Assembly (NCBI RefSeq): GCF_000003605.2
Contig: NW_003125906.1
Coordinates: 170,293 to 191,639, forward strand
Length of the DNA: 21,347 bases
Direction: 5' to 3'
DNA from: Saccoglossus kowalevskii
Taxonomy: Eukaryota; Hemichordata; Enteropneusta; Harrimaniidae
In this document: in pieces, positions 12,089 through 21,347 of the stretch
Position numbering within the stretch: position 1 is the stretch's first letter
Layout of the letters: every line of letters begins with the position of its first letter
The notes under the pieces: model-generated
The model's input: the letters and a program-made list of their open reading frames with translations, nothing else
Database searches by the model: none
Told to the model about the DNA's origin: nothing
Program-made: the position numbers and the translations under genes

Positions 12089-12970
12089 ATTGAAAATTGT
12101 ATTTTGTAGCAGTGCAATTTTTTTTCTTCCTGAGTTCCATAAAATCAAGCGATCACAAACATTTTTGACAGTGCATGTTAAATGGTTTATAATATTTTAT
12201 AACAAAAATGATGCTATTCATTTAACTTCAACTCTGCCTTCATTCAGAAGCCAATCAATTAAATATGCAAATGAGCTACATGTATAAAAACACGAAAAAT
12301 GTCCAGAATTAATATGCTTCTACTATAGTGTAATACATGTATAGAAGTAATGGATAACACTAGGCATTTGAAAGCAGTGAAATTAACAATAAACTGAGTC
12401 TGGAACACAAGTTTAATATCAATGACATTGATAACCATGATTAAATCATATTTTTGTTGTAAGACACTAGAGTCTCATCAATACTGGGAAACCATTTTAA
12501 TCAGAGAAGTTTAAATTATCAGCAGGACATTTGAACAAAGGGGTAATAAAGATTAAAGTTAAGACAATAGATATAGATTATTGATAGCAGAAACAGACAA
12601 GTATAATAAATTGAGGTAGACATCAAGGTGAGGTCATCATTATTATCAATTTCATCCATCATCTGAATCAATGAATGAAATGAACCAATAGCAGCTCAGT
12701 ACTGAATCTGATAACCAATCAGAGGAAATTATGAAAAAACTAAGACAACTTGAGTCCAAATGACCAATAGGGATAAAGAAAGAGTGTTTATTTAATTTTT
12801 ATGCATTTTTAACCACAAGGAGGGAGAAGCATATATGTGTAAATAATGTCACAATATTGAGAAAAATCAGTGAATTTTCCTAGACATTGAAAGTAGCTAG
12901 AGATGACAGAGTGAATGGTGATTTGGTCAAGTATACAAGCAGTCTCTCAGCTGAGATAGCTCCGCTGTTA
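12089..12970. other. No gene seen
   Basis: No supportable gene. It holds one exact octamer ATGCAAAT (12265-12272), a TACATGTA (12277-12284), an ATACATGTAT palindrome (12333-12342) and a group of CCAAT motifs near 12683, 12715 (CCAATCAGA) and 12763. The 90-codon plus frame at 12015-12287 begins inside the minisatellite and is not credible. Confidence 0.55.
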
Positions 12971-13166
12971 GCAATGCACATTTCAATTAAAGAACTGAAG
13001 ATATCATTAGAAAATGAACAAATCTGAGAGCAGTCCACATGTAGTACCTATAAATATAATATCAAAGCAATCAACTAGACAAAAATATTCATCAAAATTA
13101 GAGAATTAAAGATATCATCACGGAATGAACAAATCTAAAAGAAGTCTACACTAAGTATCAAAGCAA
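12971..13166 (+). repeat. Decayed tandem duplication, two copies
   Basis: Two copies share the ordered words AGCAAT, TTCA(A)ATTA, GATATCAT, GAATGAACAAATCT or its variant, AG.AGTC.ACA, and ATCAAAGCAA. Copy 1 runs about 12971-13065 and copy 2 about 13066-13166. GATATCAT sits at 13000 and 13111, and ATCAAAGCAA at 13061 and 13158, so an indel of about 14 bp separates the copies. They have diverged clearly, which points to an old event. No coding content. Confidence 0.75.
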
Positions 13167-13278
13167 AAAGAATTGTAGTTTTCAAGAAGTCAAAAAAGTA
13201 AAAAGTAGACACGGGTGACGATGACATGGGACAATCACTCATATGATAAGCTCCACTCGACAAAGTCAACAGTGGAGC

Positions 13279-13311
13279 AAAAAAAAAAAAAAATTAGATA
13301 TATATATATAT
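13279..13311 (+). repeat. A15 run and (AT)7 microsatellite
   Basis: An uninterrupted run of 15 A (13279-13293) is followed, after four bases, by seven AT units (13298-13311). This may be an old poly(A) tail with secondary slippage, but there is no AATAAA or recognisable element body just upstream. Confidence 0.9.
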
Positions 13312-14299
13312 TGACATTTTTGTTGTATAATATTCATACTAGATCTTGCAAAGGAAATATTAATATTAGTACTCTTTTGATTAACTTCCATTATATCATC
13401 ATCCTCTACTGATTCGTCAGAAACCAGCTAAATAAAACCAATAGAAAAACTCCTTTTATCAAGTGCAAGAAATATACTTGCATTAGTGAATTTTTGTTCG
13501 GCTCTGTTGTTACAATCTTTGAGTATGCCGATAAGTTGCATTATGTCATTCCAAAGCATTCTGTTTTTTGCGATAGCGGGATCCTATTCAAAAAAACACA
13601 CACTTGATTTCTTCAGGGAATTTGCCTCCCTTGGATTCATGCCTGCCATTTCAGCTACTACTAATAAATTATTTGATTCTGTGCGAGTCTACAGAACTAT
13701 GGCTATTACACCACAAGGAATACACATATACCTACAAACGAACCACAGTCTTGCCATGATAGGAAAACGATGATTGCTTATGGAAACTAACAACATCAAT
13801 TGAGTAATGAGAAATTGCAAATGATCATTTTCTACTCTTATATTTCAGCAGAGGGAATTTGTAGGTTGAAGGCTCATTTCTCTAAATTTTGTTTCTATTT
13901 TTAAAAATGTTCCGTGGGAATACCCTGCACCTGGGTCTTCCATTTTTCAACATCATTAAAGAAAACAGCATTACTTTTTCAAATATTGAAACCAAATGAG
14001 TTTATTGTTATCTTGCAGTTAGATTCTATCAAAAACACATACTGATACACTGTTGGCGACTGATGGATTGGTCTACAACTGGTCAGTAGTAAATTATCCA
14101 CATGTAAAGTCACATCTGATTGGCCCAATAATGCAACACTATACATGATTGGCCGGTTGTGTGAAGTGAAATTTGTCATCAATCAGAATCTTTCATTTGT
14201 TGACGTGATAATTTGTAATTAATAGTTACAATGACAAAACATATCTTACTTAATATCCAGCAAAAAACTTACGATTGTTTGCAGTGGATTGTGATAGAT
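13312..14299. other. No gene confirmed; CCAAT cluster at its right end
   Basis: The 95-codon plus frame at 13486-13773 starts with GTG, not ATG, and its codons show no purine-N-pyrimidine bias (about a quarter of codons), so I do not call it. The 67-codon minus frame at 13979-14182 overlaps the ATTGG cluster at 14066-14189 and is also not called. Confidence 0.5.
14066..14189. other. Cluster of ATTGG/CCAAT motifs
   Basis: GATTGG occurs at 14066-14071, 14118-14123 and 14147-14152, and CAATCAGAAT at 14180-14189, giving four within about 125 bases. The middle two lie in a short imperfect direct repeat (TGATTGGCC). TCTGATTGG at 14115-14123 is the reverse complement of the 9-mer CCAATCAGA found elsewhere in the window. 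These fit NF-Y-type CCAAT boxes or a decayed repeat. The cluster ends about 125 bases before the octamer array. Confidence 0.45.
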
Positions 14300-14309
14300 T
14301 TATGCATAA
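14300..14309. other. Palindrome TTATGCATAA
   Basis: A perfect 10-bp palindrome containing two overlapping POU-type half sites (ATGCA/TGCAT). It lies just upstream of the first octamer-bearing repeat unit. It falls outside the exact 31-bp phase, so it may belong to a decayed unit or be unrelated. Confidence 0.6.
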
Positions 14310-14315
14310 AAATTT

Positions 14316-14737
14316 ATGCAAATGTACACTGATATATGAACTATTTATGCAAATGATGCTTCTATACATGGAAATATATGCAAATGATATTTCCATACAT
14401 GGAAATGAACGCAAATGATACTTCCATACATGGCAATATATGCAAATGATACTTCCATACATGGCAATATATGCAAATGATACTTCCATACATGGCAATA
14501 TATGCAAATGATACTTCCATACATGGGAATGAATGCAAATGATGCTTCTATATATGGCATTATATGCAAATGATACTTCTATACATGGAACTATATGCAA
14601 ATGATACTTCCATACATGGCAATATATGCAAATGATATTTCTATACATGGACAAATATGCAAATGATACTTCTATACATGGAAATATATGCAAATGATAC
14701 TTCCATACATGGCAATATATGCAAATGATACTTCGAT
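14316..14737 (+). repeat. 31-bp minisatellite; each unit carries a POU octamer
   Basis: Fourteen units follow each other at exactly 31 bp with no insertion or deletion: unit starts run from 14316 to 14719 in steps of 31. Thirteen begin with ATGCAAAT, the classical POU-domain octamer; the unit at 14409 has ACGCAAAT. The octamer is usually followed by GATACTTC, then CATACATGG, then a variable six- to seven-base end. Units at 14440, 14471, 14595 and 14688 are identical to the consensus. The first and last units are the most diverged, as usual for array edges. Because 31 is not a multiple of three, a minus-strand open frame of 147 codons (14250-14693) cycles through three readings of the unit; this is an artefact, not a protein. 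Oct-factor binding is inference. Confidence 0.97.
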
Positions 14738-15878
14738 ACGCAACCCTACATCATAACAGATGATTTGCAATGAATTATGGGTGACATGGAATTCCAAGAC
14801 ATTCTTTAACCAACAAAACATTCACAAATTCCCAAAAGAGACATAATAATGGGGAGTAATTTGTTATTCAAAGATTATCTGCTGGCCAGTTATCATGAGT
14901 GGACAGGCTACTACCTATTCAATCCCATCAATCAATTTGTTCACTATAAAAACCCCATAATTATGTGTTTTCATGTAAAGTAATATTATCAGACTACCAT
15001 TTGTGAATTCTCAAAGGGAATAGCTTAATGCCATGGGTTCATCAAAACAACAAGGATTCGAAAAGTAATTCCACATCACTTAAGAATTCCAACCTGCCTG
15101 ATTCAGACAATAACTGCGGAACAAGTACAGACTCTTTTTAATTTCCATGATTATTCTAAATCTAATCAGTATTCCAGAGGTTTAGTCAATTCAGATATGA
15201 AATATTTTATCATTTAATGATATGAATAGCAACAAAAAATGCATATTATGGAAATTATTTCAGCTTTTATGGGACATTTAAAGGGGAATATTCCAAACCC
15301 TGGGATGGAATGCATGGATAACATTGTTATATTTGTATACACTTTTAATCCTCTTTCGTTTCCTATTATAATTCTAATCTCTTAGTGTATATTGGTTGTA
15401 AGATTAGTGTAATAGCAAAATTTAAAATAAAAGCTGGCTTATAAATTTCAATTTTACAACAGTTTATTAAACTTCTTGCTGACTTGAACTGAAACAACAT
15501 TGAGTATTGAGGTCCAAAGAAACAGGGACAGAAACAGGGTGACTCTTCAATAAATAAACAACGTAACAATCAACCAAACATCAGATTGAAGGCCAAATAA
15601 ATCAAATAGATTGAAACAGAAAAGTACGACTTTTCAGCCAATACTAATAAACATGGACATCTCGTTGCTTATCAACAATCTTTGAAATACCCCAACCATA
15701 TTTGCTTTATGAGGAGCACATCTCAAATGGAAGCTTGCATATACCAAAATTAAAATACAGAATTTCGACAATACATGGTATAAGAAAGGGACACTTATTT
15801 AAAAAAACACAGGATGACAAGGATAAACATGAATAATTTATTTATTAATTTGAGAAGAGCTACACAATCCCTGATTAT
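14738..15878. other. No gene seen
   Basis: AT-rich unique sequence. The 67-codon minus frame at 15366-15569 has no recognisable domain. No tandem array, hairpin or clear regulatory cluster is seen. Confidence 0.6.
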
Positions 15879-15944
15879 ATCCCATGATGCACTACTTCCA
15901 ATCCCATGATGCACTGCAAACTATCTCATAACACGTACCATATT
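15879..15944 (+). repeat. 22-bp tandem repeat with ZNF143/Staf-like motif
   Basis: ATCCCATGATGCACT occurs identically at 15879-15893 and 15901-15915, giving a 22-bp period. A third, decayed unit (ATCTCATAACAC...) starts at 15923. From its second base, each of the first two units closely fits the Staf/ZNF143 consensus as I recall it (YWCCCRNMATSCMYYRCR), with the second unit better at the 3' end. Family knowledge: such sites activate snRNA-type and many mRNA promoters in vertebrates. No snRNA gene or promoter is visible beside them. Confidence 0.7.
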
Positions 15945-15963
15945 ACAATTCTAAATTATAGTG

Positions 15964-16021
15964 AATTGTGGGATAGTTCTGACCAAATGCTAATGTAACC
16001 TGACAAAACTATCCCACAATT
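15964..16021. repeat. Perfect 15-bp inverted repeat
   Basis: AATTGTGGGATAGTT (15964-15978) and its exact reverse complement AACTATCCCACAATT (16007-16021) flank a 28-base spacer. Both arms contain TATCCCA, echoing the ATCCCA of the tandem units 20 bases upstream, so the inverted repeat may come from the same sequence family. It could form a hairpin, bind a dimeric factor, or be the ends of a tiny decayed element. Pairing does not extend past the 15 bp. Confidence 0.85.
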
Positions 16022-18298
16022 ATTTTGCAACTGTGGAAAGGTTTAGGGGTACCAGCATTAAAATGTTGTAACATGTGGTCCTGACAGAGACAAAATGATT
16101 GAGACCTAAAAATAAAATTCAGACTCGCCAGCAACCACGATTCAAAGCAAGGTGCATTGATATTGCCCTCCCCTTGTCAGATTGATATTCATCAGACGAC
16201 TTTTTTCCATATCAGGTACACCTCAGAATAGCCCAAAGGCTAAAGAACACAAGTTTCTTTCATGTTATTTAATACTATTTGGGAGTTATCAACAGACATC
16301 ATTAGTTTCTGCTAAATGAGGTTTCTTTACATCTCCAGAGACTAGATGAAGGACATATAACAGGAAACTATGCATGCCATGTATCACCATGAAGATCATC
16401 TGAGAACACGTTTCAAGATAAAGAAAATATTTTAATGTAGCAAACAACTAACATTAATTTTTTTTTTTAACGTAATATCACACTTAGGAGCTCAGATACC
16501 ACCTACCCCTGCCCCAAAATTAAAAACAAATGGAATATTTTATATCAAAGAAAAATAACACTGACAAAGTGGAAAAAATTGAACATTTAAACTGAGTTGT
16601 TGTTCTGCATGTATTCTTTACTCATGGCAATGCAAGAATATTATTTTGTATTGTATTACAAAAAGTAAGATTCCTGAATAAAAATAAAAGATGATATTAG
16701 TCAACAACATTCTCTTGAGTTGAATTTACATCCTAATTCACTGTCATATTCCCTAATACTTTTTTTTAAGAGGAGATCAATGCACAGAGATAATTAATTA
16801 GCAAACTTCAACGTAATTCTATAACGACAATTTAAATATCAAAACACCCTAAAAATATCAACCTGAGATAGCACTGGCAACGCAGGTGTAAAATTGCCGT
16901 TACTTGGCAAGTTACTGTTCTATTTAAACAGCGTGAACAGCACTGCATGCACCGAGTAAGTAACTCAGACAATAGCTCTAATAATGATTGATAGCCAGCC
17001 AGCATTAGATTCAATTGAATATAGAATAAAACTGTAAAATGTAATAATATTACACACTCTGTGCACAGAGAACCAATTGGTGAGAGTGAATCTTAATGGT
17101 TCCATCCTAGGCAGAAAATATGCAATAATATGACGAGTAATAATGTCGTGATGGCAAATCTTACCACCTTATCTGGTTTATTGCTGACGGCAGTTCCTGG
17201 AACTCTACCATACTACTTAAAATCTAGGTAATATTGGCAACTGCGGCTGTAATTACGATACTGACCTAGAGGCTAGGGAGATCTAATAAAACCCCATGAC
17301 TATTGGCTGTTAGTGTCCTTGCTATCTTGTGTTTTAATATCACAGAGTTGGTTAGTTAGAGACCAAATTAAACCTAATGCAAAGAGTCTGGCTGGAGGCA
17401 AGGCATGGCAGGTAGTTGTCAATGATACTCCTCGCTTTAGGTAAATTTTTTAGTTCTATGCACATCTCAGGAAAGCAGCTAGCTTACAAACTTGTATATA
17501 TTTTGAATTTAACTCTTTTACTCCTCAGAAGATTAAGTTGAGTTTTATTTTTTAATTTTATTGGCAAAATAATACAGCCTGATGTTTTTTTAATTAATTA
17601 GGATTTGATTTTCATCTACTGTTTAGCCAGAGAATGATGAATATATTTTGAATATGGTATTAGTTTAGAAGCTTTACGTCAACCATCCAATGTTAATATG
17701 AATAGAGAATTATTAAAACACACTGCACAATTTCACTCATATATTTTACTGATCAGTCATTTTCAATTTTGTAAATTAATTCGTAAAGTGATTTAAACTA
17801 ATGAGCTGGAAAAACAGCAAGGCCGAACATCTGCATATTAAAATACCGAGAGCTGACCATTGGTTCATCCATTTACATGCGTCTTATGATTGACTCGCAT
17901 CATAAAATTTTACGTTCACTCGCAAGTCGTCAATACTCCTTTCACAGAATGTGTTAAAGTGCCGGAATTTAAAATACGATAAAAAAATGATTTAAGGGTT
18001 ATTTTACAGGTAATAAAAGAGAGCTGTTTCTCATTTTCATCCTTATTAGCAACAATGAAAACCCTGTAAATTGTAGAAGCTAACTAGTTGGGAGTGTCTA
18101 AACACTTATTTATGAACTCCATGTATCCAATTCACACAACAGTATATTATCACAATGATCTCTTCAGAAAAGCACCCCTAACTGACGGTGTTTGAACCCT
18201 GACCTATGCTTGGCTTAGTTCTTAAAGACTGTTATTTTTATGTGGAATATTTGTTTTCTGGCAATTCAAAATAACATACAGAGCAATAGCTGACATGG
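16022..18298. other. No gene seen
   Basis: No supportable gene. The section around 16850-17400 is somewhat richer in G+C than its surroundings, but no frame in it is long or recognisable; the minus frame at 16832-17014 has 60 codons, with leucine and cysteine enrichment but no known motif. An ACCAATTGGT palindrome lies near 17073. The rest is AT-rich with T runs. Confidence 0.55.
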
Positions 18299-18439
18299 AT
18301 GTGCATGCATGCACACACATACACACATACACACACAAACACACTCACTAACACACACACACATATACACATACACATACAACCACACACACACACACAC
18401 ACACAATCACACTAACAACACACACACACACACACATAC
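18299..18439 (+). repeat. CA-rich microsatellite with Z-DNA-prone start
   Basis: The tract opens with a 14-bp palindrome built on TGCATGCATGCA (18301-18314) and continues as CA, CATA and ACAC units. Pure blocks are (CA)11 at 18384-18405 and (CA)9 at 18419-18436. Strict purine-pyrimidine alternation runs 39 bases from 18299 to 18337, a form known to favour Z-DNA. Interruptions such as AAC, CTCACTA and ATCACACTAAC show it is an old, compound array. The 62-codon frame at 18309-18497, alternating Thr and His, is repeat translation only. Confidence 0.97.
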
Positions 18440-20880
18440 TTTTAAAGACATTCTCTTGTCTAGAAGCTCTTGTAATTTCCATGTTTTCATCAGCTAACTG
18501 ATCCTTTGTGAGCCTATTTTTGTTTATACCATAACACTTAGACCCTTCTTATAAAAACACTGGCTTTTTAAATGGATCTGCCCAGACTGTATTGTTGAAA
18601 ATTGTCTCCCCACTGGAATAATAGCTTCTCTTTAGCATGAGACCACAAAACATGGCTGCCATCTTTACACTATTCACATCAAAGTCACAGAGTATATTTC
18701 AGCTTTAGAATCCACCACATATCTTTAAAATCAGCCCAACATTAGTTGGGGAAGAGGGTGAGTTTATAACTAAAATAACACACAAGTAAAACAACCCATT
18801 TTGGGTTTATAAAATGATATTTTAATTTTTGTAATTGGTATTCAGGTCTCAATCGAACACTATGGAGCACAGGGTTGGATTTCAATAGACAGATCACATA
18901 AATCATATTACTTGTGACATTAGAACTTTTAATAACACTTTGTCTTTCAGCTACGGTGTCTGATATGGACAACATACAGATTTCATACTGCGATATTAAC
19001 CTACCAGCGGGAATCAGTTGCTATGGAAACAATCCGCATAACTCTGGTGGATAAATAAGTGATTTTATTGAATACAGAAGAGGGGTTGTTACGGAGGGTA
19101 AGACAGATAGGAATTAATGGGTAGTAGCATTCTATGAGAATTTAGGAATATTTGTGACAATCCATGGAGGAAAGGAAAAGTATTGATAGCTATATTTCAA
19201 TTTTTATTATTCATTTCTTTCTTTGAAACACACAGAAATAAAAGTTGGCACCAAACAATGGTACAAAGCGTTTGTGGTGAAACATGCATGAGGACACTTA
19301 AGTGCTCTCCTTAAACTATAAGATAAGATGGAAAACTGTCCACATCCCAACAGAACAGCTTGACCACAGCAGATATAACCGGGCATTGGATGAAATGCGA
19401 AAGTAATTTACGAGTCAGAGTGAGGATAGTTTATCTTGCGTTGGGTAGCAGCGTACAAATTCCTCGTATAAGATCCATTGAGAGTGTGGCTTTCGAGGGG
19501 GATCTACGATTTCTTCCTTTCATAGGACAACAAATGTAATGTTAGTAGACAATGAATACAGAAAGCAGTCAATGCCTAAATAGCTGATGCCATGAAGGGG
19601 GATTGTTCTCGAGTCATTTGATACTCTCGGGCATTTACTACTACAACGAAAAGAATGCTTCCACTATTTTACAGCAGAGCGCTAGAGAACAAAATGTTTT
19701 CAGTAACAACAAATCGCGGTAAATAACATCCTAACCTCTACTTGTAAAGCAGGGAATGCCCGGCTGGATATTCTGTAAGGGTCAGCTTTCTTCTGGACTC
19801 TACTTGGCTAATTTCAATTACATCTCACTTTCCAATGCTTGGTTTGATACAGTGTTCTTGTCCCCCGGAGTGTTTTTTTCAATCACCCCTCAATGCCAAC
19901 TCTAGTACCTTTTGTTCTTTGACGTTTAATTGGTTTTTGCCGAGACACAGTCTATCCTTTAAGAACCATACAGAGTTCTTTATCAACCAATTACTACTCG
20001 GGCGAGGATTGCAAGACACCGAATCAATACGAGTTGCAATTTTATAATGGGTCAAAATTTGGTGCATACAATATAGCTAACCAGGTGTGCAGCCAAGCAA
20101 ATAACTATTTCACCAAAGTTTGAGAAAATGCTACAGCGAGTGTATAAGAAGAAGAAAAGAGAAAGAAACTGGCGGCTTTGTCTGGGTAGAACATCAGGTG
20201 TGTGTTTTGCCCTATCAACTCCTGCTGTATAGTGAGTTCCCCATTGAGCTGATATATACGCATAGACCTATTCAACAACCCACAGTGAAAGCTTGTGTCG
20301 TTATCCGTAATCGCCAAATTATGTAAAATACCCTTTTTATCATTTTGTGTTGCATGGATGCAATCAGAACACCGTGTCAGTCGCCGTGAGGACTGTGCTA
20401 TAAAAAACAAAGTCTATTCAACATGGGTTAGAGAAGTACGTCATAAAAACTAAGATATACTTCAGGGGAAAAATTATTTCTTCAGCTGGCAGAGAAAGGG
20501 AGAGGGTGAAAAAATAATGGGACAATGATCAGTTACAATAGTTAATTAAGCCTTGACTTAAAGATTGAAAAATAATATCAAGAGTTTTAGCTTTTCTGAT
20601 CTGAATACCACATCTACACTGAACTAACTGTGAACCAGTTTAAAAACAATGCTCTTTCTAGCACTCACCCAGAAGTGAGGAATGGTCAAGAGACAATGGG
20701 TACATTGGTCATTTCATAACGTGTACTCAACACCAACAATATGATAACTTGACAAATTGCAGACTGTTTTGTAATCAAGCTTTTTTTTTGAATTGCGAAG
20801 AATGTATCATCTTCAATCCGATCAAAATCTGATGTAGACAATTTTTGTTTTGTATAAAACAGCAAGTATATAACATCAAG
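18440..20880. other. No gene confirmed
   Basis: No gene can be supported. From about 19400 to 20450 the sequence carries more CpG and looks less AT-rich than elsewhere, with overlapping frames on both strands (20105-20410 minus, 101 codons beginning TTG; 20120-20326 plus, 68 codons). None resembles a known family, and overlap on both strands argues against each. TATAAAAA lies at 20399-20406, and a perfect palindrome CACTTAAGTG at 19295-19304. Confidence 0.5.
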
Positions 20881-20931
20881 TAATAAAAAAAATAATAATA
20901 AAAAAATATAAATATAATTTTTTTTTTTTTT
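20881..20931 (+). repeat. A-rich then T14 low-complexity tract
   Basis: A/T-only sequence made of A runs, AAT units and AATATA, ending in 14 consecutive T (20918-20931). The A-rich and T-rich halves could pair as an unstable hairpin. This is simple-sequence DNA. Confidence 0.9.
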
Positions 20932-21347
20932 ACAATGGGGCCTATATCTACATTGGTCTTTAATGAGATTGCACCATCTTCAAACTGAGATATTTTATTA
21001 AGCTTCTTTTTTCAGGCACAGCTGTACATTATTGAGGACCACAACCATTTACACAATGACAGATGGTCCTATTACTACTGGAACTCCAAACTTTCATATC
21101 ATATGAACATTCTTGGCTGCATATGAAACACTAAGACCTTAACACAAAGACAAGTGAAACAGTTAGGAGTGACCTTGGAGCATTGCATTGTACAAAGAAT
21201 GGCAAGATCAATACACTCCCTATATTACTCTATTTTATCACAAATATTTGCCGAGGGCATCCGCCTCTATCGGGGCCTATAGGAAGTGGACATAGACATG
21301 GCCTGGAAATCTAACAATAGAGACTTGTAAGAAAGTAAAATGCCACA
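20932..21347. other. No gene seen
   Basis: No open frame of note. GGGGCCTATA occurs at 20937-20946 and again at 21272-21281, in the same orientation, 335 bases apart. A short G+C-rich patch lies at about 21250-21280. No gene or known element is recognised before the window ends. Confidence 0.55.

Noticed and set aside
11937-12140. His/Thr/Asn-rich minus-strand frame
   Set aside because: It is a translation of the 22-bp G/T-rich minisatellite.
13486-13773. 95-codon plus-strand open frame
   Set aside because: It begins with GTG, shows no purine-N-pyrimidine codon bias and resembles no family I know.
14250-14693. 147-codon minus-strand open frame with a repetitive protein
   Set aside because: It lies almost wholly in the 31-bp minisatellite. 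Since 31 is not divisible by three, the frame cycles through three readings of the unit, none containing a stop. The length comes from repetition, not coding selection.
18309-18497. Thr-His alternating frame
   Set aside because: It is a translation of the CA microsatellite.
20105-20410. 101-codon minus frame overlapping a 68-codon plus frame
   Set aside because: The minus frame begins with TTG, the two frames compete on opposite strands, and neither is recognisable.
1-21347. tRNA genes, snoRNA boxes and well-known miRNAs (let-7, miR-1, miR-9, miR-10/100, miR-124)
   Set aside because: Read by eye: no GGTTCGA-type B box with a paired arm, no C/D box pair at proper spacing, and no matching miRNA seed plus body.
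1-21347. CRISPR array or prokaryotic defence-type system
   Set aside because: The tandem arrays have no spacers between units, there are no packed genes, and the sequence is eukaryotic in character.

Overview
The window looks like non-coding DNA from a eukaryotic, probably invertebrate animal, genome. It is AT-rich (about two thirds A+T by eye) and holds many homopolymer runs, microsatellites, two clear minisatellites and short fold-back sequences. I found no operon-like packing, ribosome binding sites, tRNA or rRNA gene, or protein I can recognise. The longest open frame (147 codons) is a by-product of a minisatellite. For this base composition I estimate that about five open frames of 86 codons or more would occur by chance, which matches what is present. 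The window is therefore best read as intergenic or intronic. The phylum cannot be fixed from the sequence.

Layout. 1-3390 is unique AT-rich sequence with one weak exon candidate on the minus strand (810-1070), an AATAAA plus A15 tail, two DR1-like sites and a CCAAT inverted repeat. 3391-3501 folds into a long hairpin resembling a microRNA precursor. 3502-10820 is mostly featureless, with a tetranucleotide microsatellite and a G-run. 10821-10898 is a decayed fold-back. 11851-12088 is a G/T-rich minisatellite of about 22 bp units. 12971-13166 is a decayed tandem duplication. 14061-14189 clusters ATTGG/CCAAT motifs next to a 31-bp minisatellite (14316-14737) in which 13 of 14 units carry the exact POU octamer ATGCAAAT. 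15879-16021 has a short tandem repeat resembling ZNF143/Staf sites, followed by a perfect 15-bp inverted repeat. 18299-18439 is a CA-rich microsatellite opening with a palindrome. The rest is low-information sequence.

No genes can be shown to work together here. The strongest signals worth testing are the in-phase octamer array, the 3391-3501 hairpin and the repeated ZNF143-like motif. Any regulatory meaning is inference. I saw no retroviral, LTR, Polinton-like or other virus-derived element, and no intact transposon.
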